A stretch of DNA of 64,000 nt, from positions 1,750,777 to 1,814,776 of the forward strand of contig NZ_CM001373.1 in assembly GCF_000236165.1 (NCBI RefSeq), written 5' to 3'. The position numbers and the translations under genes are program-made. This stretch comes from Fluoribacter dumoffii NY 23 (lineage in GTDB: Bacteria; Pseudomonadota; Gammaproteobacteria; Legionellales; Legionellaceae). The notes under the pieces are model-generated. The model was not told where the DNA came from, made no database searches, and saw only the letters and a list, made by a program, of their open reading frames with translations. Positions 46,401 through 56,655 of this stretch are shown piece after piece (position 1 is the first letter of the stretch; each line of letters begins with the position of its first letter).

Positions 46401-46522
46401 CCCTGTTTGTAGTACCCACTTTATATACCTACATCGCCGAGGATCACCGCTCAAAAAAATCGGAACCCCAATTTGAAGAAGCAAAAATTCCCGACGTACA
46501 TGTAGCGCATCACAAACTTTAA
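43433..46522 (+). CDS. RND multidrug efflux permease (HAE-1, MexF/AcrB-like)
   Basis: Inner-membrane proton-driven pump of 1029 residues with the usual 12 spans and two large periplasmic loops. The first span starts FIKRPVLAMVISLLIFLFG; the TM4 relay motif reads AIGLVVDDAIVVVENVHRH with both conserved Asp. The second half carries the matching span block (QYESFRDPLIVLISVPMSIC). Closest in look to MexF/VexF-type HAE-1 pumps; substrates cannot be read from sequence. It forms a unit with the upstream adaptor. Confidence 0.94.
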   Translation: MKFTDLFIKRPVLAMVISLLIFLFGINSIYNMQIRQYPRMDNTVITIMTGYPGADADLIAGFITSPLEKAVASAEGIDYMTSSSTQGLSTITLNIKLNFDPQVAFTDVMSKVQQTLNQLPKESQQPVILKTSDSSTALMYISLDSTEMTPQQITDYATRVVQPQLQTVDGVAKAEILGGATYSMRIFLDPIKMAALGVSPSDVSAVLAKNNFLTAAGNTKGEYVAINITAKTDLNDTTQFSNLIVKSDKGSIVRLRDIGRVELGSQDYDTSVTFNGKKAVFISITPTPTANPLTVISDVRKILPSVIREFPPSLTGTIVYDATAFIRASLDEVTHTIIEAGLIVIVVIFLFLGSIRSVFIPIVTIPLSLIGVCTLMLMLGYSINLLTLLAFVLAIGLVVDDAIVVVENVHRHIEEGKTPLDAALIGAREIATPVIAMTITLAAVYAPIGFMGGLTGALFKEFAFTLACAVIISGIIALTLSPMMCSKVLSKDISSGKFVHFLDNFFNRLKLRYQKALHSLLNTRVIMLYFAAVVILMLPYLYTHTSAETAPDEDQGFFFVMAMIPPFATLNYIESFTKPFDEIYKSFPETENYFTVNNSSQTISGMVLKPWNQRSKNQFALKQPLQDKLSNVAGLNAFAIVPPPLPGGGGGTPVQFVIKTTNDFQSLLDVSNKLTDKARNSGLFIYVDNSLKFNKPQIILDINRSKASEMGLDMQAIGSSLTSALSGNYVNYFNLEGRSYQVIPQLNRSSRMSPAQLGQIYVKSISGTMVPLSTVVTAEEKTAPNAASHFQQMNSATIQAVMMPGKTLGEGLQFLQEAAKDTLPKGFSYDYGGESRQFMQEGSALLFAFVFAVIIIFLVLSAQYESFRDPLIVLISVPMSICGALIPLNLGLASINIYTQVGLITLIGLISKHGILIVDFANHLQREKNLDKRAAVEEAAGIRLRPILMTTAAMVFGVLPLLIASGAGAVSRFDIGLVIATGLLVGTGFTLFVVPTLYTYIAEDHRSKKSEPQFEEAKIPDVHVAHHKL

Positions 46523-46529
46523 AATTCCA

Positions 46530-46558
46530 CCCCGGGTGCAGGTTTTCTAAACCCGGGG
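46530..46558. repeat. CCCCGGGT palindrome after the RND gene
   Basis: CCCCGGGT (46530-46537) pairs perfectly with ACCCGGGG (46551-46558) across a 13-nt loop, 8 nt after the RND stop. No T-tract follows. The arms and part of the loop resemble the hairpin at 32773-32800 in inverted orientation, which suggests a dispersed repeat. Confidence 0.5.
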
Positions 46559-46700
46559 CAAAATGGTTCTTCCTGATTATAAACCTCTTGCTCCATGGTG
46601 TAGCACCCAACCGGTAATTCCTATTTATTGATGCCTCTTTAATTCAACTTATCATTCAATTTGTGATACCATTCGGGCTTTTATCAGTACAGGTTTAATC

Positions 46701-49466
46701 ATGGATAAAATCTATTCCCCTGAAGCAATCGAAAAAGCATGCTATAAAAACTGGGAAAATCATCATTATTTCCAACCTCATGGTGACGGTAAAAAATATT
46801 GCATTATGCTCCCTCCTCCTAATGTCACTGGAAGTCTGCATATGGGGCATGGATTCCAGCATACCATTATGGATGCTTTAACCCGTTATCATCGAATGTT
46901 GGGTGATCGAACCTTATGGCAACCTGGTACTGACCATGCAGGAATTTCAACTCAACTTGTTGTTGAGCGTCAACTTGAAGCCTTAGGAATTTCCAGAAAG
47001 GATCTCACCCGTGAACAATTTTTAGAGCGGGTCTGGCAATGGAAAAATGAATCCGGTAATACCATCACCCAACAAATGCGACGTTTAGGTGCTTCTGTGG
47101 ATTGGAGCCGTGAGCGCTTTACTATGGATGAAGGTTTGTCTGCTGCCGTGCAAAAAGTTTTTGTCCAACTCTATGACGAAGGGCTAATTTATCGCGGGAC
47201 CCGTTTGGTGAATTGGGATCCTAAACTAGGAACTGCTGTATCTGATCTTGAAGTGCTCTCTGAAGAGGAAGATGGCTTCCTCTGGCATATTCGTTATCCC
47301 ATTGTAAATTCTACTGAGTCCCTTACAGTTGCTACCACTCGCCCTGAAACCATGTTAGGAGATACAGCAGTTGCCGTACATCCTGAAGATCCGCGCTTTA
47401 AACATCTTATCGGACAAGAGGTTCATCTTCCTCTTTGTGAACGAACCATACCCATTATCGCTGATGAATATGTAGATAAAGAATTTGGCAGCGGCTGCGT
47501 TAAAATCACACCCGCACATGATTTTAACGATCACGAAGTGGGCAAACGCCATAAACTTCCAGTTATCAACATTTTAACTAAAAAAGCCTCCATCAATAAG
47601 AATGCCCCTTTAAAATACCAAGGCATGGATCGATTCGTGGCTCGGGAACAAATCATCAAGGATTTGGAAGAGGAAGGTTTTTTAATTAAAACTGAACCTC
47701 ACAAGCTGAAAGTACCCCGTGGTGAAAAATCAAATGTGATTATAGAACCCCTGTTGACCGATCAATGGTATGTGAAAACACAACCTCTTGCTGAGCCAGC
47801 AATCGCTGCAGTAAAAAATGGGGAAATCCGCTTTATTCCCGAAACCTGGAGCAAAACATATTTCCAATGGATGGATAATATCGAAGACTGGTGCATTAGC
47901 CGCCAATTATGGTGGGGCCACCGAATTCCAGCTTGGTATGACAACAATGGTAATGTCTATGTAGGCTACAGTGAAAATGATGTCCGGTTTAAATATAAAA
48001 TCAAAGATTCAACTGTATTGAAACAAGATGAAGATGTTCTGGATACCTGGTTTTCCTCAGCACTTTGGCCTTTTTCAACTCTAGGCTGGCCTGAGAGAAC
48101 GCCCGAACTGGAACAATTCTATCCGACTTCAGTTCTGGTAACCGGCTTTGATATCATATTTTTCTGGGTCGCACGCATGATCATGATGGGATTAAAATTT
48201 ACAGGCAAAATTCCATTTAAAGAAGTCTTCATTACCGGATTAATTCGAGACAGTGAAGGTCATAAAATGTCTAAATCCAAAGGAAATGTGCTTGATCCTT
48301 TAGATATAGTCGATGGGATTGATCTGGAATCTTTAATCGCAAAACGAACTTCAAATCTTATGTTGGCTTCTGTCCGCGACCGCATCATTAAAAACACCCG
48401 TAAGGAATTCCCTGATGGGATTAGTGCTTATGGAACGGATGCCTTGCGTTTTACATACTGTTCTCTTGCATCTACAGGACGAAATGTCCGTTTTGATATA
48501 GGCCGGGTTGAGGGATATCGAAACTTTTGTAATAAACTTTGGAATGCTGCCCGTTATGTATTGCTTAATACTGATGAAGAGCAAATGGATTTTGATGATG
48601 GCGCCTTTCAGTACACTCCAGCTGATCAATGGATTTTATCGCGCTTGCAACATACCATCAGTAAAGTACACCATTATTTTGAAACGTACCGATTTGACTT
48701 GTTATCAAACACCATTTATGAGTTTGTTTGGCATGAATATTGTGACTGGTATCTTGAATTATCCAAGCCTGTTCTGCAAGATGAGCATGCACTAAGCGCC
48801 TTGAAACGAGGCACGCGCAGAACCTTGATTCACGTCCTTGATCAAATTCTTAAAATGCTGCACCCTTTAATGCCGTTCATTACTGAAGAAATTTGGCAAC
48901 GTACAACAAAGCTAACCAGTGAAAACGGCGCAAGCATTATGACCAGCGCCTATCCACAAGTGAATCCTGAGTTTATTAATAATATCGTCGAAGAGGAATT
49001 GGAATGGTTAAAATCAGCGATTCAGGCAGTTCGTACCATTCGTAGTGAAATGTCCATTTCACCTGCCAAACTTATTCCACTCTACATACGCAATGCCACC
49101 CCGGTGTTAAAAGACAGAGTGGAAAAGTATCAGCATACTTTAAAAGCCTTAAGCAAATTAAGTCACATCCATTATCTGGAAGTAAACGATAAAGTGCCTG
49201 TCTCTGCGACAGCTGTGTTAGGCGAAATCGAATTATTGATACCCATGGCTGATTTAATTGATAAAGAAGCTGAACTGGCCCGTTTAACTAAAGAATTAGC
49301 CAAACTGGATAAAGACATTAGTCTTGCTGAAGGGAAGCTGAATAACCCTAATTTCTCCGATAAAGCCCCCGCAGAAATTATTGCCAAGGAACGGGAAAAA
49401 TTAGCACAGGCACAACAAACCAAGGAAAAATTGCTCCAGCATAAAATAAGAGTGGAATCGTTGTAA
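46701..49466 (+). CDS. valS: Valyl-tRNA synthetase
   Basis: Class I aminoacyl-tRNA synthetase that charges tRNA-Val and edits threonine. The 921 residues show the HIGH-type motif ([15 protein letters not shown]), the CP1 editing domain ([19 protein letters not shown]), KMSKSKGN, the anticodon-binding helical domain and the C-terminal coiled coil ([19 protein letters not shown]). Complete and typical; monocistronic, followed by a cluster of palindromes. Confidence 0.97.
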   Translation: MDKIYSPEAIEKACYKNWENHHYFQPHGDGKKYCIMLPPPNVTGSLHMGHGFQHTIMDALTRYHRMLGDRTLWQPGTDHAGISTQLVVERQLEALGISRKDLTREQFLERVWQWKNESGNTITQQMRRLGASVDWSRERFTMDEGLSAAVQKVFVQLYDEGLIYRGTRLVNWDPKLGTAVSDLEVLSEEEDGFLWHIRYPIVNSTESLTVATTRPETMLGDTAVAVHPEDPRFKHLIGQEVHLPLCERTIPIIADEYVDKEFGSGCVKITPAHDFNDHEVGKRHKLPVINILTKKASINKNAPLKYQGMDRFVAREQIIKDLEEEGFLIKTEPHKLKVPRGEKSNVIIEPLLTDQWYVKTQPLAEPAIAAVKNGEIRFIPETWSKTYFQWMDNIEDWCISRQLWWGHRIPAWYDNNGNVYVGYSENDVRFKYKIKDSTVLKQDEDVLDTWFSSALWPFSTLGWPERTPELEQFYPTSVLVTGFDIIFFWVARMIMMGLKFTGKIPFKEVFITGLIRDSEGHKMSKSKGNVLDPLDIVDGIDLESLIAKRTSNLMLASVRDRIIKNTRKEFPDGISAYGTDALRFTYCSLASTGRNVRFDIGRVEGYRNFCNKLWNAARYVLLNTDEEQMDFDDGAFQYTPADQWILSRLQHTISKVHHYFETYRFDLLSNTIYEFVWHEYCDWYLELSKPVLQDEHALSALKRGTRRTLIHVLDQILKMLHPLMPFITEEIWQRTTKLTSENGASIMTSAYPQVNPEFINNIVEEELEWLKSAIQAVRTIRSEMSISPAKLIPLYIRNATPVLKDRVEKYQHTLKALSKLSHIHYLEVNDKVPVSATAVLGEIELLIPMADLIDKEAELARLTKELAKLDKDISLAEGKLNNPNFSDKAPAEIIAKEREKLAQAQQTKEKLLQHKIRVESL

Positions 49467-49486
49467 TAGCACCAAGGCACATACCC

Positions 49487-49651
49487 ATCCTGGCTGCAAG
49501 CAGCCAGGATATTATCCCTATAAATAGGTCGTAATCCCTTAAAGAGCAATAAGAATATACATCCTGGCTGCGGGCAGCACGGCTTGGGGAGCTATTAAAT
49601 GAATTTATGCCAAACCTGAGGAACGAAGTAGCCTGGTTGCTTGCAACCAGG
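49487..49651. repeat. Cluster of three CCTGG(C/T)TGC palindromes
   Basis: Between the convergent genes valS and the OPT transporter lie three related hairpins. First, ATCCTGGCTGC (49487-49497) with its perfect complement at 49500-49510. Second, the same ATCCTGGCTGC half at 49561-49571 with an imperfect partner. Third, CCTGGTTGC (49632-49640) with GCAACCAGG (49643-49651). Loops are only 2 nt. Repetition of one core in one gap is typical of REP/BIME arrays. They may also act as transcript ends for valS. Confidence 0.65.
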
Positions 49652-49697
49652 TGTTATCCATGAAAAACCATATGCTGCCCAGAGGATGGATCTCGCT

Positions 49698-51692
49698 TCA
49701 TTTGGCAACTACTCTGCACTTGATCCACCAGCCCAGTACCAACGTGGATAATACGCCTAAATAAATGCCGAAATCCTTCCATTCTGGTCCGACTAATTGT
49801 AAAGCGTCAGGGCTTTGAAAAATTGAAAAAGGAATTGCCAGCAATACATCCATAATTGCAGAACCGGCGACTAACCCACAAGCAATAAGGGTTCCTTTTT
49901 GTTTATGAAGCACCGCCTCTTCTTCATCATGAATCGAACGCTTCAGTTGTTTCTTAACAATTAATGCAATCATACCGCCTATGAACAGAGGAAAGGAAGA
50001 GGAAAGCGGTAAATACATTCCTATTGCAACTCCTAAAATGGATAAATTTAAATAGCGGCTTAATTTAAAAAAATGATTAAGGAAAATAATAGTGAGAATT
50101 ATTAGCGACCCAATCAACATCATAGTCCAGGGTAACGAATTTCTGAAGACAGCTTCTGTTATCGCTGCCATTAAAGCTGCTGTTGGTGCAGGTAAAGACT
50201 GGCTGATATCCATCCCCTCATGAGGCATTACCCCGGCGATTCCATACACATTAAATAACAACTGCATCACAGGAGGAATGACCAATGAAGATATCACTAC
50301 GCCAAGCAATAACATTAATTGCTGTTTCCATGGAGTTGCCCCTACCAGCTGTCCTACTTTAAGATCCTGGGTATTGTCATTGGCTATTGCTGCAATACCG
50401 GTTACTACCGCCCCTATCATGATAGTAATCGCCTCAGCAGCCTGGATCTGTTCTGCCTTTAAAGGCAGGGGTAATAAATGATCCACAGCCACTAATAACA
50501 GCCATGCAGCAAAAAGCATTCCTGAAATAACAACGGAACTACCAGGACTGGCAGTAACACCAACCATGCCAGAAAAATATGCGGTGATTACCGAAAAAAT
50601 AAACCCTATAAACAACACGTAAATAACAGCAAGGAAAATCAAGGTAGGCGAATATTCATTGTCTAATCCTACTTGCTGTAAAGGCAGCACAAGTTGGAAA
50701 AAGAGAAACAGAATTGCCGCCAATGCCCCGGTGCCTATTAAAATATAAGGTAAAGGAATGTCCTGATCAGTGCGAAGAGGTTGGACATTGCTCCTATTCT
50801 TGTACATAAATGCTTTCAGCGACGTTTGAATGTTTATGGATAAAGGTTTGATCAATTTCAAAAAAGTCCACACCCCGGCAAACAACATAGCCCCTATCCC
50901 CAAATAGCGCATTTCGCTGTTCCATAATAACGATGCAGCTTGCTCTGCAGGATATTTATTGATGAATTCAGGATAGAATTGACTGATTGCTGGTAAGGCA
51001 ATTAACCAGGATATCACTGCTCCCAGAAAAATACTTATTGCCATATCGTGGCCAACCAGATAACCAGCACCTATCATCGTAGCAGAAAAACCGGCACCAA
51101 GACCAAACAGGGATCGCTTTACAACAAACCAGTAGCCCCAGCTGTTTGCAATTACTTTAAAACCGGTTTGGAATAACTCAATAATCGCCCCTACGGCTCC
51201 TCCCATTAATATGTCTTTGATGCCTGTTTTTTCAACAGAGGATTTTAAGACTTCTGCAATTGCTCGCCCTTCCGGAAACTTTAAAGATTTATCATGGACC
51301 AGAATACGACGGAGGGGAATGGAAAATAATACCCCCAGAATACCCCCACAAACAGCAATAAAAAAATTGGTCAGGTAATCAAAATGATTCCAAAAACCGA
51401 TGATAATCAAAGCTGGAATGGTGTATACAATCCCGCCAGCAACAGCCTCACCTGCAGATGCAGCAGTTTGAACTGCATTATTTTCCAGGATGGTAGAATT
51501 TTTAAAAAAACGCAGAATACCCATAGAAATGATGGCAGCGGGTATTGATGCGGAAGTTAATATCCCTAATTTTAAAGCCAGATATGCATTAGACATTGCC
51601 AATAATACGGTAAGTATTATGGCAAGCAAAACAACTCGAAAAGTAAGTTCGGCTACCTTTTTATCGGCAGCTATAAAAGGAGTATCAGCCAT
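49698..51692 (-). CDS. OPT-family oligopeptide transporter
   Basis: Polytopic inner-membrane transporter of 664 residues with about 14-16 hydrophobic segments; OPT members take up oligopeptides or metal chelates. Recognisable stretches are LKLGILTSASIPAAIISMGI, SAGEAVAGGIVYTIPALIII, KFPEGRAIAEVLKS and NDNTQDLKVGQLVGATPWKQ, matching the bacterial OPT branch. I start at ATG 51692, where TAATG overlaps the preceding stop. It is the last gene of the coupled SDR-hutI-DUF3298-OPT run. Confidence 0.9.
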   Translation of the reverse strand: MADTPFIAADKKVAELTFRVVLLAIILTVLLAMSNAYLALKLGILTSASIPAAIISMGILRFFKNSTILENNAVQTAASAGEAVAGGIVYTIPALIIIGFWNHFDYLTNFFIAVCGGILGVLFSIPLRRILVHDKSLKFPEGRAIAEVLKSSVEKTGIKDILMGGAVGAIIELFQTGFKVIANSWGYWFVVKRSLFGLGAGFSATMIGAGYLVGHDMAISIFLGAVISWLIALPAISQFYPEFINKYPAEQAASLLWNSEMRYLGIGAMLFAGVWTFLKLIKPLSINIQTSLKAFMYKNRSNVQPLRTDQDIPLPYILIGTGALAAILFLFFQLVLPLQQVGLDNEYSPTLIFLAVIYVLFIGFIFSVITAYFSGMVGVTASPGSSVVISGMLFAAWLLLVAVDHLLPLPLKAEQIQAAEAITIMIGAVVTGIAAIANDNTQDLKVGQLVGATPWKQQLMLLLGVVISSLVIPPVMQLLFNVYGIAGVMPHEGMDISQSLPAPTAALMAAITEAVFRNSLPWTMMLIGSLIILTIIFLNHFFKLSRYLNLSILGVAIGMYLPLSSSFPLFIGGMIALIVKKQLKRSIHDEEEAVLHKQKGTLIACGLVAGSAIMDVLLAIPFSIFQSPDALQLVGPEWKDFGIYLGVLSTLVLGWWIKCRVVAK

Positions 51693-52375
51693 TAACGACC
51701 CCAAACACTGTGCATTATTTCAGGTTTCAGTAAAGAAGAAATCTGGGACAAGGGTATTTTTACAGTCTGTGGCCCATATACATAGGCAGCGACCTGGTAC
51801 GTATCAAAAATTATATTTATCCCTGTGGAGGAAAATGACCAAATTTTGTAATTTTTAGCTATCGGCTTGGTACCCTCTGCAATCCATTTTGTATCTGTAA
51901 ATCCTTTCTTGCTGATTTGTTTATTGGAGAATGCGGCGATAGGTTTTAAATAATTTACTTCAGGCCGAAATAAATCAGCCAACTGGACTTGACGCCCATT
52001 GATGAAATTCAATACTGCTACAGTGTTAAAAGGATGTGCAGCTCCTCGATGATAGGTCGAAATATCAAAAGAGACGCTCAACGCATTTTTTGTTTTATAA
52101 GGTAAGGAGTAAGTGACATTTAAGCCTGATTTTCCAGGTACATCAGCAGGCATATCTGTATCACTTGCAATTTCTTTAAAAAAGTTTTTTTTGGTTTGTT
52201 CAATAAACGATTGTACTGCGGCATTGATGCGTGGATCCTTAAATCCCTGGGGGTATTTGACATCAATAATATAAACCGGGGTTTCCTTTTTAACCGAAAC
52301 TGGGTTTACCGCCCACAAGGCTGAGGAACATAAAATTATACATATAGATACAATTGTTTTTAACGATTTCAACAT
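51692..52375 (-). CDS. DUF3298-domain exported protein
   Basis: Periplasmic protein of 227 residues with signal peptide (about 1-22, ending LWA). The C-terminal DUF3298 (RsiV-like) domain is visible in LSVSFDISTYHRGAAHPFN, LNFINGRQVQLADLF and GINIIFDTYQVAAYVYGPQT. In RsiV this domain binds lysozyme; many stand-alone members have unknown roles. It starts 3 nt after the hutI stop and its own stop overlaps the OPT start. Confidence 0.83.
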   Translation of the reverse strand: MLKSLKTIVSICIILCSSALWAVNPVSVKKETPVYIIDVKYPQGFKDPRINAAVQSFIEQTKKNFFKEIASDTDMPADVPGKSGLNVTYSLPYKTKNALSVSFDISTYHRGAAHPFNTVAVLNFINGRQVQLADLFRPEVNYLKPIAAFSNKQISKKGFTDTKWIAEGTKPIAKNYKIWSFSSTGINIIFDTYQVAAYVYGPQTVKIPLSQISSLLKPEIMHSVWGR

Positions 52376-52378
52376 ATC

Positions 52379-53608
52379 TTACTCCTGATAAGTATCCTTT
52401 GGAGAAACCCATTGCCCTGCAATCATCATTCGATGGGGTAAGGGGTAGGCAAAATAATAACAAAGAGCGGCACTGTCACTAACAGACCACCATAGCAAAT
52501 CGGCTTTCATGCCTTTGGCAATGGAACCGACTTCGTTTTGTAACCCCAATGCCCTTGCCGCATGGCTGGTAACGGCCAGCAATGTTTCAGGCACAGATAA
52601 GGAAAAAAAGTGGCAAGCCATGCTCATCATCAAACGTAATGAAGCCGTTGGCGATGAGCCGGGATTACAATCAGTGGCAACTGCCATCCTAACTCCGGCA
52701 CGGCGTAACACCTCTACCGGCGGTTTTTGTTTTTCCCGCAGAAAGTAATAAGCACCAGGAAGCAAAACAGCAACTGTGTTCGCTTCAGCCATTGCAGATG
52801 CGCCTTTTGCATCCAAAAATTCCAGATGATCACACGACAAGGCACCAAACTCGGCTGCAAGCTGACTTGCACCAAGATTGGATAATTGCTCAGCGTGACA
52901 TTTTACAGGCAAATTCAATTCGCGTGCAGCATTAAAAATTTGCTCTGTTTGTTTCAGGGAAAAGGCGATGCTTTCACAAAATACATCCACGGCATCGGCC
53001 AATTGCTCTTCAGACAGAGCAGGCAGCATTTCCTGACAAAGAACATCAACATATGTCTGACTATTTCCTTTAAATTCCGGGGCTATTGCATGGGCGCCAA
53101 GAAAGGTTTTTCTGACTCTTAGGCCCGTTAATTCACCTAAACGCCTGGCTACCCGCAGCATTTTCAATTCATTAGCCAAATCCAATCCATAACCTGATTT
53201 AATCTCGACCGTAGTCACTCCATCAGCACGTAAAGCAAGAATTCTTGGCAGCGATTGTTGGATTAATTCTTCTTCTGAAGCAGCACGGGTCTGATATACG
53301 GTAGACAGTATACCGCCCCCGGCTTTGGCAATTTCAGCATAACTCACTCCAGCCAATTTCATTTGAAACTCAGTTGATCGATTTCCTGCATAAACCAAAT
53401 GGGTATGGCAATCGATAAGGCCTGGGGTGATCAATTGTCCTTGGCAGTCCTCTGTGGGTGATACACCGGTAAATAAAGTGGGTAATTGCACCTGGGGCCC
53501 ACACCAGGCGATAATACCATTTTGAATGGCAATCGCCTGATCAAGCAATTGATTTCCTTGAGCATCAAGAGTGGTTGCATTGACTAATAATTTATCACAA
53601 GCATTCAT
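52379..53608 (-). CDS. hutI: Imidazolonepropionase HutI
   Basis: Third step of histidine breakdown: hydrolyses imidazolonepropionate to N-formimino-L-glutamate. Amidohydrolase fold with [17 protein letters not shown] (about 73-89), [17 protein letters not shown] and [11 protein letters not shown] metal/substrate motifs. I start at ATG 53608 ([12 protein letters not shown]), which overlaps the preceding SDR stop as TAATG; the longer frame would run back into that gene. hutG lies at 57304 on the other strand; hutH and hutU are not in the window. Confidence 0.95.
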   Translation of the reverse strand: MNACDKLLVNATTLDAQGNQLLDQAIAIQNGIIAWCGPQVQLPTLFTGVSPTEDCQGQLITPGLIDCHTHLVYAGNRSTEFQMKLAGVSYAEIAKAGGGILSTVYQTRAASEEELIQQSLPRILALRADGVTTVEIKSGYGLDLANELKMLRVARRLGELTGLRVRKTFLGAHAIAPEFKGNSQTYVDVLCQEMLPALSEEQLADAVDVFCESIAFSLKQTEQIFNAARELNLPVKCHAEQLSNLGASQLAAEFGALSCDHLEFLDAKGASAMAEANTVAVLLPGAYYFLREKQKPPVEVLRRAGVRMAVATDCNPGSSPTASLRLMMSMACHFFSLSVPETLLAVTSHAARALGLQNEVGSIAKGMKADLLWWSVSDSAALCYYFAYPLPHRMMIAGQWVSPKDTYQE

Positions 53609-54369
53609 TAAAAATCCCAATGAAGAACTTGATGGGGAGGTTTGAGCCAGGCTTGGTGATGCTTGGTATCGTATATATCCCATTCTTTAGATATATAAGT
53701 TTCTTTGTCCAAATCCAATAAGAGCCAGGTCAGGAATTCTGCGACAGTCTCTGGCGAAACCAAGCGATGCTCGTCTTTTAAACGTTTATAAAAATTCACT
53801 CGCTCATAATCAGGGTTTTCACTACTGCGGGCAATATCTTGCATCCTTGTATCAATTATTCCAGGCATTACACTGGCAAAAGCGATCTCATCAGATTCCA
53901 TTTGCCAACATTTGGTCAGCATGGATAAAGCAGCTTTAGACACACAATAGGCAGCCCAGCCCCTAATTGCAAAATACGCAGCTCCGGAACCGATATTTAA
54001 AACCCGGCCGTTAATCAATTTATCATAGAGCTTTTGGGGAAGAAAAAGAGCTGCATTCAAATTGGTATTTAAAGCATGGTGCCAATCTTCAGGTTGAATT
54101 TCTCTCATAGACCCCAAAGGATTTAAAGTTCCGGCATTATTAACTAGTGCCGTTACCTGGTGCACATCCTTCAATCGATTTGTGATTGACTGCAACCCTT
54201 CAAGTGTCGAGACATCAGCGCAAATATATTGGATATTCTTTGAAAAAGCTGCAGTTTCTTGCAGGTGCTTCTCTCTTCTGCCTACGATCAGGACTGATTG
54301 ATTTCGTCTTGCCAAAGAAAAAGCCAATGATCTTCCAATCCCACTGCCTCCACCGGTAATAACAATCAC
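53608..54369 (-). CDS. Short-chain dehydrogenase/reductase, substrate unknown
   Basis: Classical SDR of 253 residues with cofactor loop [10 protein letters not shown] (5-14), NNAG (about 77-80), the catalytic Ser in [11 protein letters not shown] and YCVSK (Tyr-x3-Lys). The following [20 protein letters not shown] segment and the end ([14 protein letters not shown]) resemble the sepiapterin-reductase-like or YqjQ/benzil reductase subgroup. It heads the minus-strand run into hutI; a link to histidine metabolism is not implied by the sequence. Confidence 0.82.
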   Translation of the reverse strand: MIVITGGGSGIGRSLAFSLARRNQSVLIVGRREKHLQETAAFSKNIQYICADVSTLEGLQSITNRLKDVHQVTALVNNAGTLNPLGSMREIQPEDWHHALNTNLNAALFLPQKLYDKLINGRVLNIGSGAAYFAIRGWAAYCVSKAALSMLTKCWQMESDEIAFASVMPGIIDTRMQDIARSSENPDYERVNFYKRLKDEHRLVSPETVAEFLTWLLLDLDKETYISKEWDIYDTKHHQAWLKPPHQVLHWDF

Positions 54370-54481
54370 AATGTCCTCTTACTTTTTTCTTGTCATGCGA
54401 GGATGATACCAGACATTAGGAAAACTTGGCATAATTTTATGCGTATTTGCAACCGTCAAGAAAAATCAAGGACGTTACAAT

Positions 54482-54931
54482 TCATGCACTCATCTGCGGA
54501 GGTACAAGTAACACAGGGCTTCTCGCAATACGCACTGTATTTTCAGCAACGCTACCTAAAAAAAGACGATTAAAACCGCGCCGTCCATGAGTACCCAAGG
54601 CGATTAAATCAGCCCCCCAGGTTTTTGCTTCTTTCGCAATCACTTCTGCAATTCTTCCCTGTAATAAATTATGTTCAATTAATTTGGTATCACAAGAGAT
54701 AGCATACTGATTGGCAAGGATTTTCTGTGCATTGTCCAAAATCAATATCCCTTCTTTTTTATAGAGATTAAGCAACGACATATAATCGATGCCAGGGAAC
54801 ATAAAATGTACCTCCACCACGTGTATAATGAGTAATTGAATTGATTCCCCTTGCAAAAGCTTAACCGTTTCTTGCACTGCATGCATTGAAATGTCACTTC
54901 CATCAATCGCGAGTAAAATTCTTTTTGCCAT
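54482..54931 (-). CDS. Universal stress protein (UspA family)
   Basis: Cytosolic Usp domain of 149 residues that probably binds ATP: ILLAIDGSDISMHAVQETV at the start and the late G-2x-G-9x-G-(S/T) loop in GTHGRRGFNRLFLGSVAENT. Usp proteins support survival under starvation or oxidative stress; the exact role is open. It is divergent from the acyl-CoA ligase gene with 124 bp between. Confidence 0.92.
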   Translation of the reverse strand: MAKRILLAIDGSDISMHAVQETVKLLQGESIQLLIIHVVEVHFMFPGIDYMSLLNLYKKEGILILDNAQKILANQYAISCDTKLIEHNLLQGRIAEVIAKEAKTWGADLIALGTHGRRGFNRLFLGSVAENTVRIARSPVLLVPPQMSA

Positions 54932-55055
54932 AGCATTGCCTGATCAATGAACTCTATTATAGATTGTAGGCAATAGATTTGAGTTGGCTCAAATATCCAA
55001 TCCTTAGAAATGAGGGTTATGTATTCTTATAGCCTGTCAACCTTGGGGATTATCG

Positions 55056-56597
55056 ATGCAATTAAATACCTTGCTCACTGAATCAGCAGAGAAGTTTCCT
55101 GATAAAATTGCGTTGATTATTGAGCAACAGAGTTATACCTATAAAAAACTGCATGAGATGGCGCAGAATTTGGCTGTTTCCTTTGTAGCAACAGGAGTCT
55201 CCAAAGGAGATTGCGTTGCTTTTCTTCTACCCAACGGCATTGAGATTATTTTATGTTACTATGCCTGTTTTATGATAGGCGCAATAGCCGTTCCTGTGAA
55301 CATTCAATTTAATAATGAATTCATTCATTATGCGCTGGAACAAAGTAAACCCCATATTTTTATAACCACGCCTGCTCATTATGAGCACCTCTTGAGAGAT
55401 AAAAGCATACTAAAAGAAATGAAGCACTGTTATCTTACCTCAGAATCTACCCGATATTCCGGGGTTTTAAATTTCCAGGATTTACTTTTTCCTGGAAAAG
55501 TACCCCCGGCGCCTTCCATGAACATCGAAGAAGATGATCCCGCCTTGATCTTTTTTACTTCTGGAACCACTGGATTGCCTAAAGCCGTGATACATAGCCA
55601 TCATAGTCTCATTGCAGGTACAATAAACCAGATAAAACAAATTCACATCACGCATCATGATCAAACCCTGGTGATGTTCCCGGTATGTTATTTGATTGGG
55701 CTTGGATCGCAAATTTTACCTTTTCATGCAGCAGGAGCAACTGTGGTGCTCTTACCCAGCTTTAATCCTGAAAACGCACTTGCTAAACTTCATTCTTATG
55801 GAATTACAAAAATATATGGATTTCCCAAACTTTATCTTGAACTTATAAACCATGCTGAATCTTTGGGGTATGAGATCAATACCCTTAATTTTTGTTTTTC
55901 AGCGGGAGATGCAACCCCCATTTCACTCCAGAAAAAATTCAATTTGTTATTCCATATTGCAATCACCGAAGGCTGTGGAATGTCTGAATTACAAATCTAT
56001 TCAATGAATCCTCCTTATGGGAAAAAGAAAACAGGGTCCATTGGATTTCCTATAGAGGGTATGGAGATGGCCCTGCTGGATGAAAAGGGCGAATTCATTT
56101 TAAAACCCAATAAAACTGGAGAAATTATTGTCCGTGGTGAAAGCATGTGTTCAGGATATTGGGAGAACTCCTCTCTAACCGTACAAACTATAAAAAACGG
56201 TTGGCTTCATACCGGGGATCTTGCTTTTCGGGATGAAGAGGGATACTACTGGTTCGTAAGCCGCAAAGTAGATATTATTCACCGAGGCAAACAACTCATC
56301 TCCCCGATAGAAATTGAGAATATTTTTTATAAGCATGATGCAGTAAAAGAAGCAGCGGCAATTGCATTACCCAGTATAAATAAAGTGAATGATGACCGCA
56401 TCATTGTTTATGTGGTACTAAAACCCTGGGAGAAGCACCTGCCTCCTAAGGTATTGATGGATTTTGCTCATGGGAAACTTTCCCCCATCAAACACCCTCA
56501 CCAAGTGATTATTTTAAACCAGTTACCTTATGGCTTTACTGGAAAAATTGATCGAAACATGTTGAGATCCATGGCACACCAATTAGATCAGGAATAA
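55056..56597 (+). CDS. AMP-binding acyl-CoA ligase
   Basis: ANL-superfamily enzyme of 513 residues that activates a carboxylic acid to acyl-AMP and then acyl-CoA. P-loop-like motif FFTSGTTGLPKAVIHS (about 168-183), EGCGMSE, LHTGDLAFRDEEGYYWFVSR, and the C-terminal Lys in LPYGFTGKIDRN. Substrate range (fatty acid or aromatic acid) cannot be fixed from sequence. It stands alone with no beta-oxidation or polyketide genes beside it. Confidence 0.9.
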   Translation: MQLNTLLTESAEKFPDKIALIIEQQSYTYKKLHEMAQNLAVSFVATGVSKGDCVAFLLPNGIEIILCYYACFMIGAIAVPVNIQFNNEFIHYALEQSKPHIFITTPAHYEHLLRDKSILKEMKHCYLTSESTRYSGVLNFQDLLFPGKVPPAPSMNIEEDDPALIFFTSGTTGLPKAVIHSHHSLIAGTINQIKQIHITHHDQTLVMFPVCYLIGLGSQILPFHAAGATVVLLPSFNPENALAKLHSYGITKIYGFPKLYLELINHAESLGYEINTLNFCFSAGDATPISLQKKFNLLFHIAITEGCGMSELQIYSMNPPYGKKKTGSIGFPIEGMEMALLDEKGEFILKPNKTGEIIVRGESMCSGYWENSSLTVQTIKNGWLHTGDLAFRDEEGYYWFVSRKVDIIHRGKQLISPIEIENIFYKHDAVKEAAAIALPSINKVNDDRIIVYVVLKPWEKHLPPKVLMDFAHGKLSPIKHPHQVIILNQLPYGFTGKIDRNMLRSMAHQLDQE

Positions 56598-56655
56598 CTT
56601 TTTTCAGATAAGGTAACATCATAGTATACTCAGTAAAAATAGTTAGGAGCTCTAT

